DNA of 64,000 bases. It comes from SAR86 cluster bacterium (lineage in GTDB: Bacteria > Pseudomonadota > Gammaproteobacteria > Pseudomonadales > Pseudohongiellaceae). The notes under the pieces were generated by a model, which was not told the DNA's origin, searched no databases, and saw only the letters and a program-made list of their open reading frames with translations. Positions 46,954-55,913 of this stretch are shown here, piece by piece (positions within the stretch are counted from its first letter, which is position 1; every line of letters begins with the position of its first letter). The stretch spans positions 56,751 to 120,750 of the forward strand of contig NVVJ01000003.1 of NCBI GenBank assembly GCA_002402175.1. Direction: 5' to 3'. The position numbers and the translations under genes were made by a program.

Positions 46954-48522
46954 TTAAGTATTGTTCCAGTCTGCCAAAAACTCATCAAAATTCAAACTAT
47001 CTTGTGCTTCAATTTCTTTCTGTTTCAGCAATGAGGCGGAAGCGGTATCTCGCATCATTTTCTCAACTTCTGAACTTAGTTCGTTGTTCTTAAAATAAGC
47101 TTGATGCGCGCGAGATTGTTGCATCGAAAATTCAAAGAATGACATTTGACCCTCTTTCATATCTTTGAGTATTCGGCCGGATGGGGTTAGTTCTGGGTTG
47201 GCGACTTTCTCGGCTTGAACAGCGAGACTTTTCTCGTAGTTATTCCCGCCATGAATATGATCAAACATCGAGGCGCTGTGAGCGAGGTCTTCAATAAGCT
47301 CATTTGCCCATTGAGTCATTCGTATTGAAGCGCCATCCATCTGCAATTCCAGTTTCGGATCACGGCCTTGCTCCACTACTAGAGCAAGGTTGCTAGAGAC
47401 TTCAAAAAATTCCTGTTCATGGCATTCGGGGCTTTCACTTAGCAGACAGTGCAACAAAAAAGTATCAAGAAAACGGATCTGCTCTGCGTCGATGCCAAGA
47501 GGTAAATAGGGGTTTAAATCGAGAGCTCGCACTTCGATATATTCGATGCCTTTTTCTGTTAGAGCTTGCAGAGGGCGTTGGCCATCTTTAACATTTCTCT
47601 TTGGGCGAATGGTGCTATAGAACTCATTTTCCAGCTGCAGCAAATTGGTGTTGATCTGGATGTACTCACCGTCTCTGGACTGCCCAAGGGCTTCATATTC
47701 GGCATAGGGCGTATGCATAGCCTGATTTAAACAATCAGCGTAGGAAGACAACTCGTTATAACAAACAAAAAGAGATTTCTGAGCTTCGCTTTTATAGCCA
47801 AGATTGCCCATGCGCAAACAGGTTGCGTAGGGCAGGTACAAAGTGTGCTCATCTAGTTCTTGCAGGCTGTGCTCTCTGCCTTGCACAAAACATTTACAGG
47901 CCGCTGGAGACGCTCCAAACAAGTACACCAGCAACCAGGAGTAACGATGAAAATTTCGAATAAGATGCAGATATTTCTGTGTTTGAAATTCTTGTAGTGA
48001 ACCCTGATGACCGCTAATTTTTTGATAAGGTTGCCAAAATGATACAGGCATTGAAAAATTGTAGTGTATTCCAGCAATAGCCTGCATCAAGCTTCCATAG
48101 CGATTGCTTAAGCCGTGTCGATACAGAGTTTTCAGTTTGCCGATATTTGAACTGCCATATTGAGCAATCGGGATCTCGTTTTCACTTCCCATAGGGCATG
48201 GCATGCTCGCCACCCAAAGCATCTCATCATTTTCCAGATTTTGAAGTGTAAATCGATGAGTGTTTTCCAATACCTGCAGACATTCATCTATATTTCCGTA
48301 GGCAGGGGTAATAAATTCCAGTAGAGCTTCGGAAAAATCTGTAGTTATAAAAGGATTGGTCAGCGTAGAGCCCAACACAAGTGGGTGGCTGCTTTGCGAA
48401 ATATGCCCACTCGGTAAAACTCGTAGGCTTTCTTTCTCGATACCACGATGAACAATTCCCCATTCAGATTCGAATTCAGGTAACTGATAACGTACTAGGC
48501 TTTCATTAAATTGCTTGCTCAA
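46954..48522 (-). CDS. gshA: Glutamate-cysteine ligase
   Basis: Joins glutamate and cysteine, the committed step of glutathione synthesis. The 522-residue protein has the proteobacterial GshA-1 pattern: GIVHRGIEKESLRV near residue 22, TTDFSEALLEFITP near 60, AGIHYNFSMP near 150, YIEVRALDLNPYLP near 332 and DHIHGGNNYEKSL near 428. Intact throughout. With gshB at 12.4-13.3 kb it completes glutathione synthesis. Confidence 0.97.
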   Translation of the reverse strand: MSKQFNESLVRYQLPEFESEWGIVHRGIEKESLRVLPSGHISQSSHPLVLGSTLTNPFITTDFSEALLEFITPAYGNIDECLQVLENTHRFTLQNLENDEMLWVASMPCPMGSENEIPIAQYGSSNIGKLKTLYRHGLSNRYGSLMQAIAGIHYNFSMPVSFWQPYQKISGHQGSLQEFQTQKYLHLIRNFHRYSWLLVYLFGASPAACKCFVQGREHSLQELDEHTLYLPYATCLRMGNLGYKSEAQKSLFVCYNELSSYADCLNQAMHTPYAEYEALGQSRDGEYIQINTNLLQLENEFYSTIRPKRNVKDGQRPLQALTEKGIEYIEVRALDLNPYLPLGIDAEQIRFLDTFLLHCLLSESPECHEQEFFEVSSNLALVVEQGRDPKLELQMDGASIRMTQWANELIEDLAHSASMFDHIHGGNNYEKSLAVQAEKVANPELTPSGRILKDMKEGQMSFFEFSMQQSRAHQAYFKNNELSSEVEKMMRDTASASLLKQKEIEAQDSLNFDEFLADWNNT

Positions 48523-48763
48523 GGTCTCTCCTGCTTCAAGGTTTCTTGTGACTGCGCAGTAGCCCGGGTTTGACTGAAGGTCCGTTTAAGGTGAGCGGCA
48601 TTATGCCAAAAATCTAAAGGCAGTGCTAACCGAGGAATTTTTTACTGATATTTCTCTGTAGGCTAGAGAATTAGTGGGGTTTGGGTTGGTTGCTGCGTCA
48701 TGGGCAAGGTGAATGTGAGCTCAGCAGTTCGAATTCGCGGATGAGTCACTTCAGAAACCCACC

Positions 48764-49177
48764 TCATTCACGTTGTTTAAAGCGATGGATCAGCCGTCGA
48801 TCCTTTTTGTTGGGCTTGCCGCTTGAGGGCCAAAGGCTGGGCGCCGCCTTGCGTTGATCTGCCATTTTTTGTCTTTGTTCGATGCTTTCTTGAGTTTCTT
48901 CGTAAAGTAATTGAGCGGCGGGAGCACCACCGCGATGTTCAGAGAGGGTTTTAACGATAACAGTTTTATCATCGAAACCCTGTCGTAAGCGGATTTCCAT
49001 TCCTGTTTCTACTTCTTTGCTGGGCTTGGTTCGACTTCCTTCACAGTAGACCTTGCCACCATCAATGGCATGCTTGGCTATGGCGCGAGTTTTGTAGAAT
49101 CTGGCGGCCCATAGCCATTTATCCAGGCGTACCCGCTGTAAGTCTGATGAATTTTTCTCGGTTGTCTGTTTGCGCAT
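48764..49177 (-). CDS. hslR: Heat-shock protein 15 (S4 ribosome-associated)
   Basis: A 137-residue RNA-binding protein of the Hsp15 family, which in E. coli recycles free 50S subunits carrying a nascent chain. The S4 domain RLDKWLWAARFYKTRAIAK is at residues 18-36, followed by GGKVYCEGSRTKPSKEV. A basic C-terminal tail (KKDRRLIHRFK) is typical. It follows the HAD phosphatase gene by 30 bases, the yrfG-hslR order of Gammaproteobacteria. Confidence 0.94.
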   Translation of the reverse strand: MRKQTTEKNSSDLQRVRLDKWLWAARFYKTRAIAKHAIDGGKVYCEGSRTKPSKEVETGMEIRLRQGFDDKTVIVKTLSEHRGGAPAAQLLYEETQESIEQRQKMADQRKAAPSLWPSSGKPNKKDRRLIHRFKQRE

Positions 49178-49188
49178 GGTGGTATGGG

Positions 49189-49214
49189 GCTGTATTAGTG
49201 AGCTGTATTAGTTA
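49189..49214. repeat. 13-bp tandem duplication across the HAD-phosphatase stop codon
   Basis: GCTGTATTAGT plus two bases occurs at 49189-49201 and 49202-49214. The second copy contains the stop (TTA on the plus strand, 49208-49210). It lies between the phosphatase and hslR. Confidence 0.85.
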
Positions 49215-49879
49215 TTCGAATTATTGCGATCAGGCATTATATGATCAAAATCGTCTACCTGTGGAAACTCCGCCGCTTCAAGGGAGGGCTGCTGGCTGTC
49301 TGGCTGTTTGATTGCATAAAGGTGCCTTATGCCTTCGGCTTGTGCCTGCCTTAATACCGGCAGAGAGTCATCGAACAATATGGTGCGTTCGGGGTCATAT
49401 GGCTCAAGTTGCTGCAAGCTCTCCCAGAACCCATGGTTTTCCTTGGCGAGTTTCAGATGGTGAGAACTAATGCACTGATGGAAGTAATCCCCGATGCCGG
49501 TATGTTCCATTTTAATTTTCAAACTGGATGGATGGGCGTTAGTGATTAATAGTAGCCGCTTGTTGCTTAGTTTTAATGTCTGAAGAATTTTCTCTACGTT
49601 GGGTCGAATTTTAATCTTATGTTTAATTGTGGCCTTGAGGTTTGCGATCTCAAGTTTTAGTTCTCGTTCCCAATAGTCCAGGCAGTACCAGTTGAGAGTT
49701 CCTCGAACCTCGCTGTATTTATCGATAATAATTTGCCTGGCGGCCCCGGTACTCACTCCGTGGGTTTGGCTGTATATCTTGGGCACCAGTACTTGCCAGA
49801 AATAAGTGTCAAAATGAAGATCGAGCAGTGTGCCGTCCATGTCGAACATGATTGTGTCGATATCAGCCCATGGTGGCAT
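49208..49879 (-). CDS. HAD-family nucleotidase (YrfG-like)
   Basis: A haloacid-dehalogenase-fold phosphatase of about 223 residues. Motif I is MFDMDGTLLDLHFD, with the nucleophile and acid Asp residues. Motif II is LLLITNAH and motif IV is RTILFDDSLPVL. It matches the E. coli YrfG (GMP/IMP nucleotidase) arrangement, including the LDLHFDTYFW opening and the hslR neighbour. Start at 49879 has GGAG 6 bases upstream; an earlier in-frame start would add 11 residues. Divergent from cysQ. Confidence 0.9.
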   Translation of the reverse strand: MPPWADIDTIMFDMDGTLLDLHFDTYFWQVLVPKIYSQTHGVSTGAARQIIIDKYSEVRGTLNWYCLDYWERELKLEIANLKATIKHKIKIRPNVEKILQTLKLSNKRLLLITNAHPSSLKIKMEHTGIGDYFHQCISSHHLKLAKENHGFWESLQQLEPYDPERTILFDDSLPVLRQAQAEGIRHLYAIKQPDSQQPSLEAAEFPQVDDFDHIMPDRNNSNN

Positions 49880-49973
49880 TTGCTTCTCCAAAAAAACCTT
49901 GGCAATGCACAACAGCTAATGCAACATGCCAGCAAGTACTATTGTGTTCAATTAATCTCAATGGATTAGATGT

Positions 49974-50795
49974 ATGTGGAAAGACCAACAACTTGATGCC
50001 TTAAGAGATATTGCGGTCGACGCCGGCCGTGAAATTCTTTCCGTTTACAATTCTGATGAAGCTATTGCTGTTACGACAAAATCAGATAATTCCCCGTTGA
50101 CCGAGGCAGATCAGCGCGCACATGAGCTAATCGAAAAGTGTTTAAAGAATCTTACACCCCACGTGCCGGTTTTGTCAGAAGAATCGGAGGAGATTGACTA
50201 TCAAACTCGAAGTCAGTGGGAAACGTACTGGTTGGTAGACCCGCTTGATGGGACTAAGGAATTTGTTAAACGTAACGGTGAATTTACCGTCAATATTGCA
50301 CTTATTGATAAGGGCGTCGCCGTAGCAGGAGTTGTGCATGTGCCGGTTAGTGGCGTTAGCTATATCGGAAAACTGGGCGATGGAGCCTGGAAGCAGGATG
50401 AATCAGGCATAGTCTCGATAAAAACCAGCACTATGAAAAGTGGTGATACCCGAGTTCGGATAGTGGCAAGTAGAAGCCATAGAGGAGAACTACTGGATAC
50501 AATGATTGCTACAATTGAGGCAAAGCTTGGCGCAGTCGAAGTTGTCAGCATGGGTAGCTCGTTGAAAATCTGCTTGCTGGCTGAGGGTAAGGCAGACCTC
50601 TATCCACGACTTGCTCCCACCTGTGAATGGGACACTGCCGCAGCACACGCCGTACTTTCTGCGGCAGGCGGAGATATAGTCAATACTCAATTTCAGCCGC
50701 TGAGCTATAATCAAAAATCAGAATTGCTAAACCCGCATTTTCTGGCACTGGCAGACAAAAGCTATCCATGGCAACCGCTGCTGGAAAGCGTTTGA
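49974..50795 (+). CDS. cysQ: 3'(2'),5'-bisphosphate nucleotidase
   Basis: A lithium-sensitive, magnesium-dependent phosphatase that hydrolyses 3'-phosphoadenosine 5'-phosphate left from sulfate activation. Metal ligands appear in LSEESEEIDY (near residue 65), WLVDPLDGTKEF (near 88) and CEWDTAAAHAVL (near 220). At 273 residues it is slightly longer than E. coli CysQ (246). It is the first gene of a plus-strand stretch and stands 90 bases from the DUF885 gene. Confidence 0.94.
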   Translation: MWKDQQLDALRDIAVDAGREILSVYNSDEAIAVTTKSDNSPLTEADQRAHELIEKCLKNLTPHVPVLSEESEEIDYQTRSQWETYWLVDPLDGTKEFVKRNGEFTVNIALIDKGVAVAGVVHVPVSGVSYIGKLGDGAWKQDESGIVSIKTSTMKSGDTRVRIVASRSHRGELLDTMIATIEAKLGAVEVVSMGSSLKICLLAEGKADLYPRLAPTCEWDTAAAHAVLSAAGGDIVNTQFQPLSYNQKSELLNPHFLALADKSYPWQPLLESV

Positions 50796-50885
50796 TACCT
50801 GATATTGAAAAACCAGTAATTCAGGTTGTTTCATTCTGCTTCGTCAATTTTTTCTAATTTTTCTATCTGAGCCAAAGGAATGATT

Positions 50886-52760
50886 ATGCGTTTGATATTC
50901 TCGATTCTTATCTTACTAGTTACATCATGTTCCCCCTCCGAAACAAATGATAATCAAGTAGCTTCTCAGGAGTCGGCAATAACCAGCGCAGTTATTGATT
51001 CGGCTGATGTGGAAACCGAACGCATGAACAGCTTTTTTGATGAGCTATTTGAACAGCAGCTAGATTTTAGTCCGCAGTTCAAGACTCGCCTGGGTGACAA
51101 AACCGACTATGGTCGCTTGGACGATTACTCTGAAGCTGGCATGGATAAAATCCTGGAATTCAGAAGAGAAAGCGTTGCAAGATTGCAAGCCGACTTTAGT
51201 TACGAACTACTTAGTGAAGATGGCAAGCTGTCCTACGATATGTGGATATACTCGCTACAGCGCGCAGAACAGGCAGTTCCTTTTAGAAAGCATCAATATA
51301 TATTTGGTCGTGGTGGACCCCATGCATCTATTCCCAATTTCCTAATCAATTATCATAAAGTTGATACGCTTGAAGACCTTGAAGCTTACATAAGCCGATT
51401 AGGTGAAATTGATCGGGTGTTTGCTGAACTTTTGCAAAGGGTACAAGAAGCAACAGAAGCGGGAATTCGACAACCTGCATTTGCCTACGATTTTGCTATG
51501 GCTGAAATTGGCAGAATCACGTCGGGCATTCCTTTTAGTAATAATGATACTTCGCCTAATTCACCGTTATGGACTGACGTTCAAAGCAAGATTGATGTCC
51601 TCGTCGACGGAAACCTTATCAATGATGTTCAAGCACAGGAGTTCACTAGGCAGGCTCGGGAAATATTGTCTGGCGAGGTTCTGCAAGCGTATCAGGAAGT
51701 TATGTCGTGGCTCGAAATCGATAAGGAAAATGCCACTGTGTTATCTCAGGGCGTGTGGGCGTTACCTGATGGCGATAGCTACTACAATTACCGACTTGCT
51801 TTAATGACTACTGTAGATCTGACCGCCGATGAAATTCACAATATTGGATTGTCTGAAGTAGCCCGTATTCGCGGTGAAATGGAAATTATTAAAGACAGTG
51901 TTGGGTTCGAGGGGTCGTTGCAAGATTTTTTTGTGTTTATGCGTGAAGACAAACAATTTTATTTTGAGAGCACAGACGAAGGCAGGCAGGATTATCTGGA
52001 CTTGAATAATCAGTTTCTGGATTCTATCTCAGCCAAGCTACCTCAGTTTTTTGGCCGCTTACCAAAAGCGCAACTTGAAGTACGTCGAGTAGAATCTTTT
52101 CGTGAACAAGTTGGAGCGGCGCAACACTACGCAGCAGGAACTCCAGATGGTTCCCGCCCAGGAGTTTTTTATTCTCACATGTTGGATATGTCCAACTTGC
52201 CCATTTTTCAACTGGAAGATGTTGCCTATCACGAGGGTAACCCCGGGCATCACATGCAGATTTCAATTCAGCAAGAGCTAACAGAAGTCCCGCGTTTTCG
52301 AACCCAATATCGTACTACAGCGTATACTGAAGGTTGGGGCTTGTACGCAGAGTGGCTTGCTAAAGAGATGGGAGCATTCGAAGATCCCTATTCTGATTTT
52401 GGTCGACTGGGCGGCGAAATTTGGCGAGCAATCAGGCTTGTTGTAGACACCGGCATTCACTCCAAACAATGGAGCGAGCAGCAAGCGGTAAATTTCTTTC
52501 TGGATAATTCACCTCAGCCAGAAGGCGCTGTCAGGTCAGAAATCCAGCGCTATTTTACTTCTCCTGGTCAGGCGACTGCCTACAAAATTGGTATGATGAA
52601 GTTTCAAGAGCTACGTGCTAATTCGGAAGCCGCTTTGGGAGACGCCTTTGATATTCGAGAATTTCATGACGTTGTTCTTGGGGCTGGCGCACTACCTCTG
52701 GGATTGTTAGAAGCTCGCGTAGAGCGCTGGGTTAACGAAACCGAGCATTCAAATAATTAG
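50886..52760 (+). CDS. DUF885 family lipoprotein, probable metallopeptidase
   Basis: A 624-residue secreted protein. The signal LIFSILILLVTSC ends in a lipobox, so Cys at about residue 15 is the lipidation site. DUF885 covers most of the rest. The HEGNPGHHMQ stretch near residue 450, followed by TEGWGLYAEWL near 483, gives the His-Glu metal-binding pattern of these proteins, which resemble thermolysin-like or M32-type peptidases. The ATG at 50886 has AAGGA 6 bases upstream; an ATG at 50880 touches that site and is less likely. Substrate unknown. The next gene, a serine hydrolase, starts 16 bases later. Confidence 0.87.
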   Translation: MRLIFSILILLVTSCSPSETNDNQVASQESAITSAVIDSADVETERMNSFFDELFEQQLDFSPQFKTRLGDKTDYGRLDDYSEAGMDKILEFRRESVARLQADFSYELLSEDGKLSYDMWIYSLQRAEQAVPFRKHQYIFGRGGPHASIPNFLINYHKVDTLEDLEAYISRLGEIDRVFAELLQRVQEATEAGIRQPAFAYDFAMAEIGRITSGIPFSNNDTSPNSPLWTDVQSKIDVLVDGNLINDVQAQEFTRQAREILSGEVLQAYQEVMSWLEIDKENATVLSQGVWALPDGDSYYNYRLALMTTVDLTADEIHNIGLSEVARIRGEMEIIKDSVGFEGSLQDFFVFMREDKQFYFESTDEGRQDYLDLNNQFLDSISAKLPQFFGRLPKAQLEVRRVESFREQVGAAQHYAAGTPDGSRPGVFYSHMLDMSNLPIFQLEDVAYHEGNPGHHMQISIQQELTEVPRFRTQYRTTAYTEGWGLYAEWLAKEMGAFEDPYSDFGRLGGEIWRAIRLVVDTGIHSKQWSEQQAVNFFLDNSPQPEGAVRSEIQRYFTSPGQATAYKIGMMKFQELRANSEAALGDAFDIREFHDVVLGAGALPLGLLEARVERWVNETEHSNN

Positions 52761-52776
52761 TAACTTTGGAATAACA

Positions 52777-54039
52777 ATGAACAAAGCAATAGCAATTTTT
52801 GTTTCTGTATTTGTGTTCGCTTTCAGTGTTTCAAATATCGTTGTCGCACAAAGTATAGATGTCACTGATGCAGATAGTGTTGGCATGTCTAAGACCGCAC
52901 TTTTAGCTGCCACACAAAAACTACAGCAACACATTGATGACGGCGATATAGCTGGCGTTGTTGCCGCGGTAAGTCGCAACGGTAAACTAGTGTACTTTGA
53001 AGCATTAGGCGAAATGAGTCTGGCACCAAGTAAACCGATGCAGAATGACGCTTTGTTTCGGCTTTATTCCATGACAAGGCAAATTACCAGTGCGGCTGTG
53101 TTGCAACAATTTGAGCAGGGTAAATTTAAGTTTGACGACCCGGTAAAAATGTACCTGCCTCAGTTTGAAAGCCAGGAGGTACTGATCGATTCTTCCAGTA
53201 TTGATATTTCACAAACTAAATCAAGAACCGGCGATATGACAATTGCCCATTTGCTGACCCACACCTCTGGCTTGGGCAGTCGCAGCTCTGCCCTGTATCG
53301 TGAGAACAACGTACGTGATAAAAATATCAGCCTAGACGAAATGGTGAATAACGCCGCGCGCATCCCTCTTTTTCAGAACCCTGGCACCGAGTTTCGTTAC
53401 GGAATTCATGCAACTATTCTCGGCAAGCTTGTCGAAGTCTGGTCTGGAGAACCTTTCGAAGAATATTTGCAGCACAATATTTTTGATCCGCTGGATATGA
53501 ATAGCACCATGTTCTGGGCAGAAGGAGAGCAAGCTGAAAGGTTGGCTTCGCTTTATAGACCTATCGATGGTCGTCTTGCTCCGTACCAGATCGAAGCGGT
53601 GCCCTGGACTGCACGCCCGAAACTGATAGAAGGCGGCGTGGGCTTGTTGTCTACTGTCAGCGATTATATGAATTTTTCACAAATGATATTGAACGGTGGA
53701 AATTTCAACGGCAATCGCATACTGGAAACAAGTACCGTTGAGCTGGTTTATCAGAACGCCGTGCCAACACAGGCTATGCCAATTGGCACACGAGGATATT
53801 GGCTTGGCTCGGGATGGACACTAGGTGGCTTTAATCTGGTAATGGATCCATCGGCTTATAGTTTTCCGGTTTCCAAAGGCACAATCTGGTGGGACGGTTC
53901 GGCAGGCACGCGCTTTTTTATAGACCCGACGCAAAACTTGATCATTGTCATTATGGCTCAGGTATCACCTTCGAGTGGAGGCGGGTTTCGTGAAGAGTTC
54001 AGTGCATTAGTTGACGAAGCGATACTGGAACGTTATTAA
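52777..54039 (+). CDS. Secreted beta-lactamase-fold serine hydrolase with SxxR in place of SxxK
   Basis: A 420-residue protein with a signal peptide (about 1-23, ending VVAQ) and a beta-lactamase/class C-esterase domain. The nucleophile region reads FRLYSMTRQIT (Ser98-Met-Thr-Arg101). The normal catalytic Lys is Arg, codon AGG at 53077-53079. A tyrosine corresponding to the second motif is in FRYGIHATILG near 207, and a C-terminal WWDGSAGTRFFIDP carries the third-motif region. EstB-type esterases and D-aminopeptidases are the closest patterns; it may be an esterase, peptidase or inactive. It lies 16 bases after the DUF885 gene, a likely operon. Confidence 0.87.
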   Translation: MNKAIAIFVSVFVFAFSVSNIVVAQSIDVTDADSVGMSKTALLAATQKLQQHIDDGDIAGVVAAVSRNGKLVYFEALGEMSLAPSKPMQNDALFRLYSMTRQITSAAVLQQFEQGKFKFDDPVKMYLPQFESQEVLIDSSSIDISQTKSRTGDMTIAHLLTHTSGLGSRSSALYRENNVRDKNISLDEMVNNAARIPLFQNPGTEFRYGIHATILGKLVEVWSGEPFEEYLQHNIFDPLDMNSTMFWAEGEQAERLASLYRPIDGRLAPYQIEAVPWTARPKLIEGGVGLLSTVSDYMNFSQMILNGGNFNGNRILETSTVELVYQNAVPTQAMPIGTRGYWLGSGWTLGGFNLVMDPSAYSFPVSKGTIWWDGSAGTRFFIDPTQNLIIVIMAQVSPSSGGGFREEFSALVDEAILERY

Positions 54040-54112
54040 CCGGCAGCCGTTGTGCTGCATCTCAATTACAGGACACTATGATTAACGTTATACAGATCAA
54101 TACTCTTTTGCG

Positions 54113-55795
54113 ATGGATGCGGCACAGTTAACACCCATGACCGAATTATCAACTAAACTTCATCAGGCAAACACAGAACTGGATTCCTTGCAGGAATTTG
54201 TTAGCGCTGCCTGTGCTGTCATCAAATCAAAATGCCTTAGCAATAATAAATTTGATGCTAAGCTGTTAGACAACTGGCAATTAGCGAGTTATGACCTTGC
54301 ATTTTGCGCGGCGGATATATCAGCGGCAAAATCGTTTGTTGATTATGCGCTTAAGCTACCTGATGCCGCGCTTACACAAAAAATGTCACTGGGCTTTTGT
54401 GCCGAGACACTTCAAGCCGTGTTGCAAAGACTTATTGCGCGGGCTACTGATTTAGATCGTGACAGAGAACACTTTCTCGATTTTTACAGTAGAGAAGCTA
54501 CTCAGGAGTTACTGAATACTTATTTAGACTCGGCCTATTATTCAACTACTGGCCAGGAAATTGTGCATCAAAATGTTCAGCGCCTGCCATCAATTCTTGA
54601 TGAAGATAAGGAGCTGGTTCGAGAGACATTTTACCGATTTGCCAACGAGGTTGTTTCTCCACTGGCTGAGAAAATACACCGAGAAGACCAGGACATTCCT
54701 GATTCCATTCTAAAGCCAGCGGCCGAGCTTGGTTGTTTTGGCACGTGTATTCCTGAGCGGTTCGGTGGCTTGCAACCAGATGATCATGCGGACAGTTTAA
54801 GCATGATAGTGGTTACCGAAGAGTTATCACGAGGCTCCCTTGGGGCAGCAGGAAGTTTGATCACGCGCCCAGAAATTGCTGCGAGGTCACTACTAAGTGG
54901 AGGAACTGAAGCGCAGCAGGAAAGGTGGTTGCCAAAACTGGCAGCCGGAGAAATGCTTTGTGCTATATCTATTACCGAGCCCAATACCGGTTCTGATGTG
55001 GCAGCTGTCTCTTTAAAAGCGACAGCCGTTGATGGCGGCTGGTTATTGAATGGCAGCAAGACTTGGTGCACCTTTGCCGGAAAATCAGAACTGATTGTCG
55101 TATTGGCGCGCAGTAATCCTGATATGTCCTTGGGTTATAAAGGGCTAAGCCTGTTTATGCTAGAAAAGCCAGCTTATTCAGGTCATAAGTTTACACATCA
55201 GCAAGACCAAGGTGGCTCTCTAAGCGGCAATGCTATCGCCACTATTGGATATCGTGGAATGCACTCCTACGATCTGTTTTTTGAAGACTATTTTGTTCCA
55301 GCAGAAAACCTGGTTGGAGAAAAAGACGGCGAAGGCAAGGGTTTCTATTACACCATGGCAGGTTTTTCCGGTGGTCGGTTGCAAACAGCCGCCCGTGCAA
55401 CAGGTGTGATGCAAGCTGCATTTGAAAAGGCATTAAGCTATTCGCAAGAGCGTCGGGTTTTCGGAAAAGCAGTTGCCGACTACCAACTGACTCAGGTAAA
55501 ACTGACTCGCATGTTGGCAACCCTGACTGCTTCGAGACAGTTTAGTTATTCTGTTGCACAGCTAATGGATAAAGGTGAAGGCCAGATGGAGGCAAGTCTG
55601 GTAAAACTTTTTAGTTGCCGCGCTGCCGAATGGATAAGCCGCGAGGCTATGCAGATTCACGGCGGAATGGGATACGCCGAAGAGTCAGCTGTGAGTCGTC
55701 TATTCGTCGATGCGCGAGTGCTTTCCATATTCGAAGGCGCCGAAGAAACCCTGGCACTAAAAGTAATAGCAAGAGATTTGATTAGCAAAGCCTAA
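54113..55795 (+). CDS. Acyl-CoA dehydrogenase with long N-terminal extension
   Basis: A FAD-dependent dehydrogenase of 560 residues, against about 380-390 for ordinary family members. The first 170 residues are helical and have no motif I recognise. The standard domains follow: LGCFGTCIPERFGGLQ near 205, ISITEPNTGSDVAAVSL near 285 (FAD/substrate), ERRVFGKAVADYQLTQ near 445, MQIHGGMGYAEE near 515, and RVLSIFEGAEETLALKVIA at the end. It is the first gene of a probable operon with a MaoC hydratase and a CoA transferase. Substrate unknown. An ATG eight codons in is an alternative start. Confidence 0.87.
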   Translation: MDAAQLTPMTELSTKLHQANTELDSLQEFVSAACAVIKSKCLSNNKFDAKLLDNWQLASYDLAFCAADISAAKSFVDYALKLPDAALTQKMSLGFCAETLQAVLQRLIARATDLDRDREHFLDFYSREATQELLNTYLDSAYYSTTGQEIVHQNVQRLPSILDEDKELVRETFYRFANEVVSPLAEKIHREDQDIPDSILKPAAELGCFGTCIPERFGGLQPDDHADSLSMIVVTEELSRGSLGAAGSLITRPEIAARSLLSGGTEAQQERWLPKLAAGEMLCAISITEPNTGSDVAAVSLKATAVDGGWLLNGSKTWCTFAGKSELIVVLARSNPDMSLGYKGLSLFMLEKPAYSGHKFTHQQDQGGSLSGNAIATIGYRGMHSYDLFFEDYFVPAENLVGEKDGEGKGFYYTMAGFSGGRLQTAARATGVMQAAFEKALSYSQERRVFGKAVADYQLTQVKLTRMLATLTASRQFSYSVAQLMDKGEGQMEASLVKLFSCRAAEWISREAMQIHGGMGYAEESAVSRLFVDARVLSIFEGAEETLALKVIARDLISKA

Positions 55796-55821
55796 TCAAA
55801 AAATAGAGGAAAGTAACCGCC

Positions 55822-55878
55822 ATGAATTTTCAGCAGTTACAAAAAATGCGTTACTCTGGTCTAGGTAAAGATCACTAA
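55822..55878 (+). CDS. Possible 18-residue leader or gene remnant
   Basis: ATG-to-TAA frame of 18 codons, starting MNFQQLQKMRYSG, with GAGGAAAG about 8 bases ahead of the ATG. It lies in the 118 bases between the dehydrogenase and the MaoC gene. It has good translation signals for so short a frame. It could be a leader peptide, the relic start of a deleted gene, or chance. Confidence 0.35.
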   Translation: MNFQQLQKMRYSGLGKDH

Positions 55879-55913
55879 CGAATCAATAGAACAAACAGTA
55901 ACCAGGAAAACCT

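Noticed and set aside
50796..50885. Weak inverted repeat ACCTGA/TCAGGT after cysQ as a terminator
   Set aside because: Six-base stem with an 18-base loop and no clean T-tract; too weak to call.
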